From CAYWJT01 sp964458655 (GTDB taxonomy: Bacteria; Acidobacteriota; Aminicenantia; Aminicenantales; Saccharicenantaceae): a stretch of DNA of 53,064 nt. The notes beneath the pieces are model-generated. The model saw nothing but the letters and a program-made list of their open reading frames with translations. It was not told the DNA's origin and did no database searches. Position 1 is the first letter of the stretch; each line of letters starts with the position of its first letter. The translations under genes and the position numbers were made by a program. Of the stretch, positions 10,251 to 20,312 are shown piece by piece. The stretch lies in the NCBI GenBank assembly GCA_964458655.1, contig CAYWJT010000013.1, positions 1-53,064 of the forward strand. Reading direction: 5' to 3'.

Positions 10251-11006
10251 TCACCAGCCGAGGCTCTCGACGAGGAGCTCGGCGACCCGGGCCTGGAGCG
10301 CGGCCCGGAACACGTCCACGGTCTCCTGCTCGTCCCGACGCATGAAATCCCTGATGAACAATGGTTCTCCGACGTTGACCCGTATCCTGGCCGGCACGGC
10401 CCAGGGGTAGTGGGTGCCGAATATGGACAGCGGCGTCACGGGAACGGGCAGCCCTTCGCGCTCGAGGTTGTAGGCCATGATGGAAACGCCGCCCCTGAAC
10501 TCCTTGACGTAAGGGTTCCTGTCCCGCGGGTCGACCCGTCCCCTGCCCTGGAGGGCGATGACGGCCCGGCCCTTCTTCAGGTAGTCCTGGCACTTCAGGA
10601 CCGCGGCGCGCTTGCTGCCGTAGATGTCCACCGGGATAGTGCCTATGCTGGCGATATTGCGGGAGATGAAATTGACGACATAGGCATAGTAGGGGTTCAG
10701 GATGAGGTGGATGAACACCCCGAACTGCTTGAGGTGCCGTTTCATGTGCCGGAGCACCAGGTCGCTGAAGTCCTCGCGGCTGAAGATGAGGCTGTTGGCG
10801 GTGAAGAATATCCGGCGCGGCACGATGCGTAGCAGCAGACCGACGTCCTTGTAGCTGCCGATGTGGTTGCCGAGGATGATGTTGGGGCCCTCGGCGATGA
10901 AATTGGCGGCGCCGCGGACTTCGATCTTCTTGAACAGGAGGGCGGCGTCGGACAGGAACTTGATGCTCCGTCTGAGGCGCTTGAATTCGGCTTCGAAGTC
11001 CGTCAT
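10251..11006 (-). CDS. PlsC-like lysophospholipid acyltransferase family protein
   Basis: 251 residues from the ATG at 11006 (MTDFEAEFKRL); the frame stays open upstream but that extension is low-complexity and not protein-like. The PlsC family acylates lysophospholipids at the inner membrane. The motif I region reads ILGNHIGSYKD, where His and Asp are separated by five residues instead of the usual four (HX4D), and the usual FPEGT block appears as IALQGRGRVD, so catalysis or acceptor may differ. IPVD and VPVTPLSIFG match the later acyltransferase blocks. It lies 144 bases upstream of the Mla operon on the same strand, which fits a role in envelope lipid remodelling. Confidence 0.75.
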   Translation of the reverse strand: MTDFEAEFKRLRRSIKFLSDAALLFKKIEVRGAANFIAEGPNIILGNHIGSYKDVGLLLRIVPRRIFFTANSLIFSREDFSDLVLRHMKRHLKQFGVFIHLILNPYYAYVVNFISRNIASIGTIPVDIYGSKRAAVLKCQDYLKKGRAVIALQGRGRVDPRDRNPYVKEFRGGVSIMAYNLEREGLPVPVTPLSIFGTHYPWAVPARIRVNVGEPLFIRDFMRRDEQETVDVFRAALQARVAELLVESLGW

Positions 11007-11169
11007 CTTCCCGGATGCTCCGCGGGCTGAAGCCCATTCTACCCCAAACGCCGGCCCTCCGCCAAGGCCGCCGCGGCTTGCGCCCGCGCCGGGCTTCATG
11101 TTAAGAATAGGCACCGAAGGGACGGCGCTCCGAGTTATCGCCGGTCACGCTCCCCGAAAAGGAGGCCCC

Positions 11170-12345
11170 ATGCTCACCTTGATACAGGGCGGAGAGGTTT
11201 TCGCGCCGGAGCCGCTGGGCAGGAAGGACGTCCTCATCGGCGGCGGACGGGTCCTGGGCCTGGCCGAGCCGGGCCGGCTGAGGCTGGAAGGCCTGGAGGT
11301 CGAGGTCTTCGAGGCCGCCGGGCTCAAGGTGCTGCCCGGGCTCATCGACCCGCACGTCCACATCCTCGGCGGCGGGGGCGAAGGCGGGCCGGCCACGCGC
11401 GCGCCCGAGATACGGGTCGAGGACATCGTCTCGAGCGGCGTGACCTGCCTCATCGGCTGCCTGGGCACGGACGGCGTCACGCGTCACATGTCCTCGCTCC
11501 TGGCCAAGGCCCGGGCACTCGAGCTCGAAGGCGTCTCGACCTTCATTTTCTCGGGCTCCTACGAAATCCCGGTCCAGACGCTCACCGGCAGCGTCCGGTC
11601 CGACCTGGTCATCATGGACAAGATCATCGGCGCCGGCGAGATCGCCGTCTCGGACCACCGCTCTTCCCAGCCGACGTTCGAGGAGCTGGCCCGGCTGGCC
11701 GCCGAATGCCGGGTGGGCGGGCTGCTGGGCGGCAAAGCGGGCGTCCTCCATCTCCACCTCGGCGACGGCAAACGGCGGCTGGACTACCTGTTCAGGCTCA
11801 TCCGGGAGACCGAGATCCCCGTGACGCAGGTCATCCCGACCCACGTCAACCGCAACCGCGAGCTCTTCCAGGCGGGCTTGGACTGGGTCAGGGCGGGCGG
11901 TTTCATCGACGTCACGGTCGGCCCCGACCCGGACCCCGAAAGCGACCCCGAGGTGAGCCTCGAGGACTGCCTGTCCGCGTTCCTGAGCGCGGGGCTGCCG
12001 CTCACGCATCTTACGGCAAGCTCCGACGCCAACGGCAGCCTGCCGGTCTTCGACAAGGAAGGCAGGCTCGTCCGGCTCACGGTCGCGAGCGAGAGGGACC
12101 TCCTCAGGAAGTTCCGCGACATCGTAACGAAGGGCGTCCTGCCGCTCGACAAGGCCCTGCTCGTCTTTTCGGCCAACGCGGCCGGCTTCTACAAGCTCAA
12201 GGGCAAGGGACGCCTCGAGGTCGGGGCGGACGCCGACCTCATCCTGGTCGACGACCGGATGGCTCTCAGCGCCGTCTTCGCCCGCGGCCGGAAGATGATG
12301 GCGGAGGGCAGGCTCCTGGCCCGCGGCACCTTCAGCGAGCCGTGA
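11170..12345 (+). CDS. iadA: Isoaspartyl dipeptidase (beta-aspartyl-peptidase)
   Basis: 391 residues from the ATG at 11170, preceded by GGAGG. An amidohydrolase-fold zinc enzyme: PGLIDPHVHILGGGGEGG carries the HxH metal ligands and the loop of the IadA family, SDHRSSQP and HLHLGDG follow, and HLTASSDANGSLP supplies the catalytic Asp region. IadA releases L-aspartate from beta-aspartyl dipeptides arising from isoaspartyl damage. Length matches the E. coli enzyme (390). The following antiporter-family gene starts 55 bases downstream on the same strand, suggesting an operon for peptide or amino-acid use. Confidence 0.92.
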   Translation: MLTLIQGGEVFAPEPLGRKDVLIGGGRVLGLAEPGRLRLEGLEVEVFEAAGLKVLPGLIDPHVHILGGGGEGGPATRAPEIRVEDIVSSGVTCLIGCLGTDGVTRHMSSLLAKARALELEGVSTFIFSGSYEIPVQTLTGSVRSDLVIMDKIIGAGEIAVSDHRSSQPTFEELARLAAECRVGGLLGGKAGVLHLHLGDGKRRLDYLFRLIRETEIPVTQVIPTHVNRNRELFQAGLDWVRAGGFIDVTVGPDPDPESDPEVSLEDCLSAFLSAGLPLTHLTASSDANGSLPVFDKEGRLVRLTVASERDLLRKFRDIVTKGVLPLDKALLVFSANAAGFYKLKGKGRLEVGADADLILVDDRMALSAVFARGRKMMAEGRLLARGTFSEP

Positions 12346-12400
12346 GCCGCACGGGGCAGCGGGCGGGACAAGCGGGAGAAGAACCGGGAGAAGAACGAAG

Positions 12401-13819
12401 ATGGAAGAAAAGGACGCCGCTCAAGTCAGGAAGCCGGCGCTGGCCGTCGCGCTCATACCGGTCGTTTCCATGCTGCTTTTGCTCGGGGTGGGCTACGGCG
12501 TTTACAAGATAAAGGCCCAGGTCCTGCTCGTGGCCGCGGCCTTCCTTACCGGTATACTGGGCGCGCTGCTCGGCTTCTCCTGGAAGGACATGGAGCGGGG
12601 CATCGTGGACAGCATCCACAAAGCCATGCCGGCCATCCTCATCATGCTTTCGGTGGGCGTCCTCATCGGCTCCTGGATGGCGAGCGGCACCATCCCCATG
12701 ATCATCTACTACGGCCTTAAGGTGGTTTCGCCGAAGTTCTTCCTGGTGACGGCCTGCCTGGTCTGCAGCGTCACGGCCGTCGCTTCGGGCACCTCCTGGG
12801 GGACGATCGGCACCGTGGGCGTGGCCTTCATGGGCATCGCCATGGGCCTGGGCGTGCCTCTCGCGCCGGCCGCGGGCGCGGTCGTGGCGGGCGCCTATTT
12901 CGGGGACAAGATGTCGCCCCTGTCCGACATCCCCAACCTGGCGACCGTCATCGCCGGCTCCAACCTGTTCGACCACATCAAGCACATGATGTGGTCCGCG
13001 GTCCCGGCCTGGCTGGCCGGCCTGGGCATCTACTTCGTGATCGGACTAAAGACAGAAACCGCGGCTTTCCGGTCCGAGACGCTGGACCTGATCACTTCGA
13101 CGCTCAGGGCCAACTTCCGCTTCAACGTCGTCCTGCTGCTGCCGCTCGTCATCGTCTTCTACTTCGCCGTCTCCAAGAAGCCGACCATCCCGGCCATGAT
13201 CCTGTCTGCTGCGACGGCCGGACTGCTGGCGGTCCTGGTCCAGAAGACCTCCTTGACGACGGTGGCCGCGGCCATGAACGCCGGTCTGCCGGCCCGGACC
13301 GGAGTCGAGCTCGTCGACCGGCTGCTCTCCAAGGGCGGCATGATGAGCATGATGGAAACCCAGCTCATCGCCTTCACGGCCTTCTCCTTCGGCGGCATCA
13401 TGCAGAAGACCGGCTGCCTGGCGGTCATCCTGGAAAGGGTGATGCGGTTCACGCGGCAGGTCTGGAGCCTGGTGCTGACGACGGTCGGCGCCGCCGTCAT
13501 CTCGGCCATGATCACCGGCAGCTCCTACCTGTCGATGATCCTGCCGGCCGACCTCTTCGCCCCGGTTTACCGAGAAAAGGGCCTGGCCGCCAAGAACCTG
13601 TCGCGGATAATCGAGGAAAGCGGCGGCATCATCGTGCCGCTCATCCCCTGGAGCATGGCCGGCGTTTACATCACGGGGACGCTGGGGGTTTCGACCTTCT
13701 CCTACCTGCTCTGGGCCTTCATGAACTACCTGTCGGTCGCGATGCTGGTCGTCTTCGGGTTCACGGGCTGGACGATGGCCCCGCGCGTCCGCGAGGACGA
13801 GACCCAGGCCGGGAGCTGA
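12401..13819 (+). CDS. nhaC: NhaC-family sodium/proton (or amino/organic acid) antiporter
   Basis: 472 residues with about 11-12 hydrophobic segments. The NhaC family is indicated by SGTSWGTIGTVGVAFMGIA, GAYFGDKMSPLSDIPNLA and SYLSMILPADLF. Members exchange Na+ for H+, and relatives exchange malate/lactate or transport amino acids. Pairing with iadA makes transport of an aspartate-related product plausible but unproven. The ATG is preceded by a GGAGAAG purine stretch. It converges with the minus-strand gene ending at 13829. Confidence 0.85.
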   Translation: MEEKDAAQVRKPALAVALIPVVSMLLLLGVGYGVYKIKAQVLLVAAAFLTGILGALLGFSWKDMERGIVDSIHKAMPAILIMLSVGVLIGSWMASGTIPMIIYYGLKVVSPKFFLVTACLVCSVTAVASGTSWGTIGTVGVAFMGIAMGLGVPLAPAAGAVVAGAYFGDKMSPLSDIPNLATVIAGSNLFDHIKHMMWSAVPAWLAGLGIYFVIGLKTETAAFRSETLDLITSTLRANFRFNVVLLLPLVIVFYFAVSKKPTIPAMILSAATAGLLAVLVQKTSLTTVAAAMNAGLPARTGVELVDRLLSKGGMMSMMETQLIAFTAFSFGGIMQKTGCLAVILERVMRFTRQVWSLVLTTVGAAVISAMITGSSYLSMILPADLFAPVYREKGLAAKNLSRIIEESGGIIVPLIPWSMAGVYITGTLGVSTFSYLLWAFMNYLSVAMLVVFGFTGWTMAPRVREDETQAGS

Positions 13820-14084
13820 GCCGGCCCCTCAGGGTTCTTCCTCTCCCTCGCCCTTCTCCGCTTTTTCGAGCGCCTGCTTGAACAGCTCGTCGGCCTTGGA
13901 CTGTTTCTCTTTCTGAAGTTCGAACGTCGCGTCGAACTTGCGGTCGAACTCGCTCCGCCTCTTTTGCTCCCTGACCATGAGCTCGTCGAGCGAGGTCTTC
14001 TTTTTCGGGCCCTTCTCCGACTTCAGGACTTCGCCCGTCAGCCTGTCGACCCAGAGCGTCGCCCGGCAGCAGGGGCAGGTCAGC

Positions 14085-15623
<1,539 letters not shown>

Positions 15624-15683
15624 CGTCCTTCGGCGTCCTTTCTGATAAACGCTCGGCGGAGGCGGTTTTCTCAACCCCCGTTT

Positions 15684-15712
15684 TTGACACGTTCTCACGC
15701 CTGTGCTATAAG
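15684..15712 (+). promoter_or_regulatory. Strong sigma-70-type promoter of the symporter operon
   Basis: TTGACA (15684-15689), 17-base spacer, TATAAG (15707-15712); expected transcript start near 15719, giving a leader of about 46 bases to the GTG at 15765. No TGGCAC-N5-TTGC sigma-54 motif was found in this gap. Confidence 0.7.
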
Positions 15713-15739
15713 TCCGAGTCGATATCCTCGAGTTGGACT
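15711..15739 (+). promoter_or_regulatory. Imperfect 12-bp inverted repeat at the symporter transcript start
   Basis: AGTCCGAGTCGA, a TATCC loop, then TCGAGTTGGACT: ten of twelve positions pair, plus a G-T wobble. It overlaps the end of the -10 element and the predicted start site, so it could be an operator or a leader hairpin. Confidence 0.45.
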
Positions 15740-15764
15740 CAATGCCTGACGGAAGGAGCGCGCG

Positions 15765-17387
15765 GTGAACCCGGTAATCACACTCAATTTCGTCGATTAC
15801 GCCATCATCGGCGGCTACATCGCGGTCATGATGGCCGTCGGCTGGTCCCTCAAGAAATACATGAAGACCGGCGAGGATTTCTTCCTGTCCGGCCGCTCCC
15901 TGCCGAGCTGGATAACCGGCCTGGCCTTCCTTTCGGCCAACCTCGGCGCCCTGGAGGTCATCGGCATGGTGGCCAACTCGGCCAAGTACGGCATAGCCAC
16001 GGTCCACTTCTACTGGATCGGCGCCATCCCGGCCATGGTCTTCCTGGGCGTCTTCATGATGCCCTTCTACTACGGCAGCAAGGTCCGGACGGTCCCCGAG
16101 TACCTCAAGCTCCGCTACAACGAGGCCACCCGCGGGCTGAACGCCGTCTCCTTCGCCGTCATGACCGTGCTCATGAGCGGCATCAGCCTCTACGCCATGG
16201 CCCTGCTCTTCAAGATCATGCTGGGCTGGTCCCTGACGGGGAGCATCCTGTTCGCGGCTATCGTCGTCCTGCTCTACGTTTTCTGGGGCGGGCTTTCCTC
16301 CTCCATCTACAACGAGGTCATCCAGTTCTTCCTCATCTGGCTCGGCCTGCTTCCCGTCGTGTTCCTCGGCCTCAAGGAGGTCGGCGGGTTCGCCGGCTTC
16401 TCGGCCCGCCTGCATGAGTCCCTGCTCCACGCCTGGAAATACCTGGGCACGAGCCAGAACCCGCTCGGCGTCGACTGGGTGGGCGTCGTCCTCGGCCTGG
16501 GCTTCGTCCTCTCTTTCGGCTACTGGACGACCGATTTCCTGGTCGTGCAGAGGGCCTTGGCCTCGCGTAACATCCACTCGGCGCGCATGACGCCCATTAT
16601 CGCCTCTTTCCCCAAGATGCTCGTCCCGCTCATCGTGGTCGTCCCCGGCCTGGTCGCGCTGCTCGTCCTGCCGGAGTTTTCCGGCCAGGCGGCCGGCGCC
16701 GCCCCGGAATACAACCGGGCCCTCATCCTGCTCATGGCCCACTATCTTCCGAACGGAGCGCTGGGCCTGGCCATCACCGCCCTGCTGGCCAGCTTCATGA
16801 GCGGCATGGCCGGCAACGTCACCGCCTTCAACGCCATCTGGACCTACGACATCTACGGCACTTACATAAGGAAGGGCCGGCCGGACGAACATTATCTCAA
16901 GGTCGGCCGCTACGCGACCGTGGCCGGCGTCCTCATCAGCATCGGCACCGCCTATATCGTTCAGTCCTTCCCCAACCTGATGGACTACATGCAGCTCATC
17001 TTCTCCTTCTTCAACGCCCCGCTCTTCGCCACGTTCCTCCTGGGCATGTTCTGGGCCGGGGCCACGGCCTGGGGCGGCTTCTTCGGCCTGCTCTCGGGCA
17101 TTGTCGCGGCCGCGACCCACTACATACTCTACAAGACCGGGGTCGTGTCCTATTCGAGCGACATGGCCGCCAACTTCTACCAGGCCTGGTGGGCCTGGCT
17201 GACGGACTTCGTGGTGACCATCGGCGTCAGCCTGTTCACGGCCAAGCGGAGCCCAAGCGACCTGGCCGGCCTGGTTTACAAGTTCACGCCGAAATCCAAG
17301 GAGGTCGCCCGGCTGATGACCAGGCCCGAGGTCTGGGGCTCGATAGCCCTCGTCGCGGCCTTCATTCTCAACCTAATCTTCTGGTAA
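15765..17387 (+). CDS. Sodium:solute symporter (SSS/SLC5 family)
   Basis: 540 residues from a GTG at 15765 with GGAAGGAG upstream. Thirteen or more hydrophobic segments; family hallmarks include KKYMKTGEDFFLSGRSLPSW near the N-terminus, FLSANLGALEVIGMV, RTVPEYLKLRYN and FMSGMAGNVTAFNAIWTYDIY. These carriers import sugars, myo-inositol or similar solutes with sodium. First gene of a run with a small membrane protein (13 bases later) and an exported-type aldo/keto reductase (12 bases later), so the solute may be a sugar or polyol. Confidence 0.92.
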   Translation: MNPVITLNFVDYAIIGGYIAVMMAVGWSLKKYMKTGEDFFLSGRSLPSWITGLAFLSANLGALEVIGMVANSAKYGIATVHFYWIGAIPAMVFLGVFMMPFYYGSKVRTVPEYLKLRYNEATRGLNAVSFAVMTVLMSGISLYAMALLFKIMLGWSLTGSILFAAIVVLLYVFWGGLSSSIYNEVIQFFLIWLGLLPVVFLGLKEVGGFAGFSARLHESLLHAWKYLGTSQNPLGVDWVGVVLGLGFVLSFGYWTTDFLVVQRALASRNIHSARMTPIIASFPKMLVPLIVVVPGLVALLVLPEFSGQAAGAAPEYNRALILLMAHYLPNGALGLAITALLASFMSGMAGNVTAFNAIWTYDIYGTYIRKGRPDEHYLKVGRYATVAGVLISIGTAYIVQSFPNLMDYMQLIFSFFNAPLFATFLLGMFWAGATAWGGFFGLLSGIVAAATHYILYKTGVVSYSSDMAANFYQAWWAWLTDFVVTIGVSLFTAKRSPSDLAGLVYKFTPKSKEVARLMTRPEVWGSIALVAAFILNLIFW

Positions 17388-17400
17388 AGAGGAGCCCAAA

Positions 17401-17652
17401 ATGGAAGGAATCCAAGACAAGGACAGGGAAAAACAGCCGGGCAAGGCCCATCTTCTCGACCTGAAGCTCCCCGTCGGCTGGCTCTTCCTCGTTTACGGGC
17501 TCGTCCTCGGCGTCTACGGGCTGGCCGCGGGGAAGCAGACTTACGCCAAGTCGCTCGGTTTGAACATCAACCTCGTCTGGGGGGCGGTGCTCTTCGTCTT
17601 CGGGGCGATCTTCCTGGGGACGGTTTATCTCCGCAAGGGCCGCGGCAAATAG
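17401..17652 (+). CDS. Small two-helix membrane protein of the symporter operon
   Basis: 83 residues. A charged N-terminus is followed by two hydrophobic helices (about 26-43, WLFLVYGLVLGVYGLAAG, and about 56-73, LVWGAVLFVFGAIFLGTV), ending RKGRGK. GAGGAG precedes the ATG. No family recognised; its position just after the symporter suggests an accessory subunit. Confidence 0.75.
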   Translation: MEGIQDKDREKQPGKAHLLDLKLPVGWLFLVYGLVLGVYGLAAGKQTYAKSLGLNINLVWGAVLFVFGAIFLGTVYLRKGRGK

Positions 17653-17664
17653 GGAGGAAGCAAG

Positions 17665-18891
17665 ATGGCCGAGGGAAAAAAGATCGACCGCAGGACCTTT
17701 CTGGCCGTGTCAACGGGGACCGTGGCCGGAGCGCTCGCTCTGGGGCGCGAAGGAGCGGCTTCGACGAAAGATGGCGCGGGCAGGGCGACCGGCAGCCCTA
17801 TAGTCAGGACGCTCGGCAGGACAGGCTGCAAGGTGCCCATAGTGGCCATGGGAGTGATGAACGCCGACAATCCCGAGTTGGTGCGCAAGGCCTACGAACT
17901 CGGCGTCAGGCATTTCGACACGGCCAACGTCTACCAGCGCGGCCGCAACGAAGAGATGGTCGGCCGGGTCCTGGTCGAAGAGCTCAAGGCCAGGGACAAG
18001 GTGGTCATCGCCACCAAGATACTCGTCCGGCCTCCGCAGCGGGGCCTGGCCGCCAAGGACATCCGGTACCTGCACCAGGCAAGGATGGACGAGAGCCTGA
18101 GGAGGCTCAAGACCGATTACGTCGACATCCTGTACTCCCATGACGTTTCCGACATAGAGTGGGTCAAAAGCCCGGCCCTGGTGGACTCGCTCCTGGAGCT
18201 GAAAGCTCGGAAGAAAGCCAGGTTCATCGGGCTCAGCACCCACCAGAACATGGACGCGGTCATCAAGGCCGCCATGGAGATGAAAGTCTACGACGTCATC
18301 CTCACCACGCTGAATTACTCGCTCTTTGACTACCCCGAGTATCTCGACACCCTGAAGAAGGCGGCCGACGCGGGCATCGGCCTCGTCGCCATGAAGACCC
18401 AGTGCCAGCAGCCCTGGTACAAGGAAGAACTGCCGGCGGACATGAAGAAGTTCTACGAGGGGCCCGTCCTGCACTCGGCTCTCCTCAAATGGGCCCTAAG
18501 GCACGAGTTCATCACCTGCGCCGTGCCCGGCTTCACGGCCTTCGACGAGCTCAACGAGGATATCGCCGTCATCGGGAACCTGGAATACACGGATGCGGAG
18601 AGGAAATTCCTGGAAGACCGGACGGTTAAGGCCCGGATGTCCGCCGTCTGCCGCGCCTGCGAGAAGTGCCTGCCCGGCTGTCCGCGGGGCGTGGACATAC
18701 CGGCCGTCCTCCGGGCCCACATGTACGCGGCCTGCTACGGCAACCTGTACCAGGCCCGCGACGCCCTGAACGGCCTGCGCCTGGACAATTCCGTCCATGC
18801 CTGCGCCGACTGCGGGCAGTGCTCGGCCCGCTGCGTCCGTGGCGTCAACATCTCCCGCAGGATAGACGAGCTCCGCGCCCTGCTGGCGTGA
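17665..18891 (+). CDS. Tat-exported aldo/keto reductase with two C-terminal 4Fe-4S motifs
   Basis: 408 residues. The N-terminus has a Tat-like motif (IDRRTFLAVSTGTVAGALAL). The TIM-barrel AKR domain (about 45-315) keeps the catalytic tetrad candidates: Asp and Tyr in HFDTANVYQRG, Lys in VIATKI, His in ILYSHD. The C-terminal tail holds two CxxCxxCxxxC motifs (CRACEKCLPGCP and CADCGQCSARC). Such ferredoxin-tailed AKRs are known but their electron partners are mostly undefined. If exported by Tat the enzyme would act in the periplasm with preloaded cofactors. Third gene of the symporter operon. Confidence 0.88.
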   Translation: MAEGKKIDRRTFLAVSTGTVAGALALGREGAASTKDGAGRATGSPIVRTLGRTGCKVPIVAMGVMNADNPELVRKAYELGVRHFDTANVYQRGRNEEMVGRVLVEELKARDKVVIATKILVRPPQRGLAAKDIRYLHQARMDESLRRLKTDYVDILYSHDVSDIEWVKSPALVDSLLELKARKKARFIGLSTHQNMDAVIKAAMEMKVYDVILTTLNYSLFDYPEYLDTLKKAADAGIGLVAMKTQCQQPWYKEELPADMKKFYEGPVLHSALLKWALRHEFITCAVPGFTAFDELNEDIAVIGNLEYTDAERKFLEDRTVKARMSAVCRACEKCLPGCPRGVDIPAVLRAHMYAACYGNLYQARDALNGLRLDNSVHACADCGQCSARCVRGVNISRRIDELRALLA

Positions 18892-19012
18892 GTGCTAGCG
18901 GCGCGCCGACCTCCACCGTTTCTATCGCCCGATTTTGATACCGCCTTATCGCTTCCTCCAGCATCTCGGCAAACGAGCGCGCCAAGAATTCGTCCGCGCT
19001 GTTGCTTAATGA

Positions 19013-19029
19013 TGTAAGCATATCTTACA
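19013..19029. promoter_or_regulatory. Inverted repeat upstream of the panA promoter
   Basis: TGTAAG-CATAT-CTTACA: perfect 6-bp arms around a 5-base centre, 5 bases before the -35 box. A likely operator for the HTH antitoxin encoded downstream. Confidence 0.5.
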
Positions 19030-19034
19030 GCCTA

Positions 19035-19062
19035 TTGACATTAATTCCAACATCAGTATAAT
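19035..19062 (+). promoter_or_regulatory. Consensus sigma-70 promoter of the Panacea toxin-antitoxin operon
   Basis: TTGACA (19035-19040), 16-base spacer, TATAAT (19057-19062), both boxes perfect. Expected start near 19069, giving a leader of about 14 bases containing AAGGA before the ATG at 19083. Confidence 0.75.
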
Positions 19063-19064
19063 TT

Positions 19065-19081
19065 GATATAAGGACAATATC
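19065..19081. promoter_or_regulatory. Second dyad at the panA transcript start
   Basis: GATAT-aaggaca-ATATC, 5-bp arms spanning the predicted transcript start and the ribosome site. It could be a second autoregulatory operator. Confidence 0.3.
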
Positions 19082-19082
19082 G

Positions 19083-19865
19083 ATGACTTCATTGGGTCAC
19101 AGAATAAGGCAAATCCGGACATCTCTTGGGTTGAGCCAGCAAGTTCTGGCCGAGAAACTGGGCGTCTCTCGCCCGTCTATATCACAGATAGAGAACGGCG
19201 AGAGGAAGGTGTGCGCCGAAGAGATCAAGAAATTGGCCGATATCTTCAGCATGTCTGCGGACGCGCTCCTCGACCCGGGCAAGGAGCCGCAAATCATGGT
19301 CAAAGAGAGCCGGGTTGCCTACGGGACGGAAGCCGAGCCCCGGATGAGGATTAACGTCCCCCAGAAAAACCTCCGGAAGTTCAAGGAGGTGCTGATCTAT
19401 ATCCTGAACAAGGTGGGAGCAAAACCTCACATCGGCGAGACGGTCATTTATAAGCTTCTCTATTTCATGGATTTTGATTACTACGAGAAATATGAGGAAC
19501 AACTGATCGGCGCCACCTACCTGAAGAACAGGTATGGACCGACGGCCCTCGAATTCAAGAAAATCGTCAACCTGATGATCGCGCAAGGGGAGATCACCGA
19601 AGTCAAGGACAAGTATTTCAAGTATCCCCAGAGGAAGTACCTTCCGCTGAGGAAGCCGGACCTGAGCATTTTCAAAGGAAACGAGATAGAAGTCATCAAT
19701 GATGTCCTGGACAGGCTCTCCGACATGAACGCCCGCCAAATCAGCGATTATTCCCATAACGATGTTCCCTGGCTGACCACGGAGGAGGGCAAAATAATCG
19801 AGTATGAGGCGGTATTCTACAGAACGCCCGCATATTCGGTCCGGGATTATGATGAGGCCGTTTGA
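19083..19865 (+). CDS. PanA-type antitoxin: HTH (XRE) plus Panacea (DUF4065/SocA-like) domain
   Basis: 260 residues. About 1-65 form a Cro/C1-type HTH (GLSQQVLAEKLGVSRPSISQIENG). About 105-215 form the Panacea domain (VIYKLLYFMDFDYYEKYEEQ, RYGPTALEFKKIVNLMIAQG). Panacea antitoxins are modular neutralisers paired with many unrelated toxin folds; the HTH version usually also represses its operon. AT content and codon use differ from neighbouring genes, suggesting transfer. The last 14-17 bases overlap the downstream toxin-like gene, as expected for a co-translated pair. Confidence 0.88.
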   Translation: MTSLGHRIRQIRTSLGLSQQVLAEKLGVSRPSISQIENGERKVCAEEIKKLADIFSMSADALLDPGKEPQIMVKESRVAYGTEAEPRMRINVPQKNLRKFKEVLIYILNKVGAKPHIGETVIYKLLYFMDFDYYEKYEEQLIGATYLKNRYGPTALEFKKIVNLMIAQGEITEVKDKYFKYPQRKYLPLRKPDLSIFKGNEIEVINDVLDRLSDMNARQISDYSHNDVPWLTTEEGKIIEYEAVFYRTPAYSVRDYDEAV

Positions 19866-20232
19866 GAAGATAGCCCGCCTCCCCGAATTCGAACGGGATC
19901 TGAAGAGGCTGCTCAAGAGATTCCGTTCACTCGAGAGCGACCTTGATAATTTCATCAACATCGAGCTCAAGCTTTTCCATAAGTTGGGGATCGACAACAA
20001 AGGAATCGAGCAGGTGCCGGGGCTTGGCTTTCAAAGCCCCAGAATCTACAAAGGCCGTAAATTCGCCTGTCGTGCCCTGAAGGGAAAAGGCGCTCAGTCA
20101 GGAATTCGGGTGATATATGCCTATTTCGAGGAAATTGACGGCATCGAGCTCATCGAGATCTATTACAAGGGAGATAAAGCGAACGAGGACACAGAAAGGA
20201 TTATCAGGCGATACTCATCAAGAACCGGCTAG
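19849..20232 (+). CDS. RelE/ParE-like toxin partner of the Panacea antitoxin
   Basis: 127 residues from ATGATG at 19849 (or 126 from 19852), overlapping the antitoxin stop. An N-terminal helical part (FEKIARLPEFERDLKRLLK) is followed by a beta-rich core (GFQSPRIYKGRKFACRALKG, GIRVIYAYF, IELIEIYYKGDK) in the order of RelE/HigB-type ribonuclease toxins. The basic residues and YYKGDK ending support an mRNA-interferase-like fold. Assignment rests on fold-like patterns and position rather than a unique motif. Confidence 0.72.
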   Translation: MMRPFEKIARLPEFERDLKRLLKRFRSLESDLDNFINIELKLFHKLGIDNKGIEQVPGLGFQSPRIYKGRKFACRALKGKGAQSGIRVIYAYFEEIDGIELIEIYYKGDKANEDTERIIRRYSSRTG

Positions 20233-20312
20233 GGCCGAGTACGACGGCCTCTGGCTGAGACTCCGCGCGGCTATGCCGTTTCCGAGGGAGGACGTGAGCG
20301 TGGATCGGGCGC

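Noticed and set aside
8130..10832. A 900-residue open frame on the plus strand
   Set aside because: It is antisense to the well-supported mlaD, mlaF and mlaE genes and part of the plsC-like gene. Its protein has no recognisable domain and a composition typical of GC-rich antisense frames.
15624..17120. A long N-terminal extension of the sigma-54 regulator frame, making 1,011 residues
   Set aside because: The extension is antisense to the sodium symporter, low in hydrophobic structure and rich in Asp/Gly/His as antisense frames are here. The regulator's own ATG at 15623 or 15617 is adequate.
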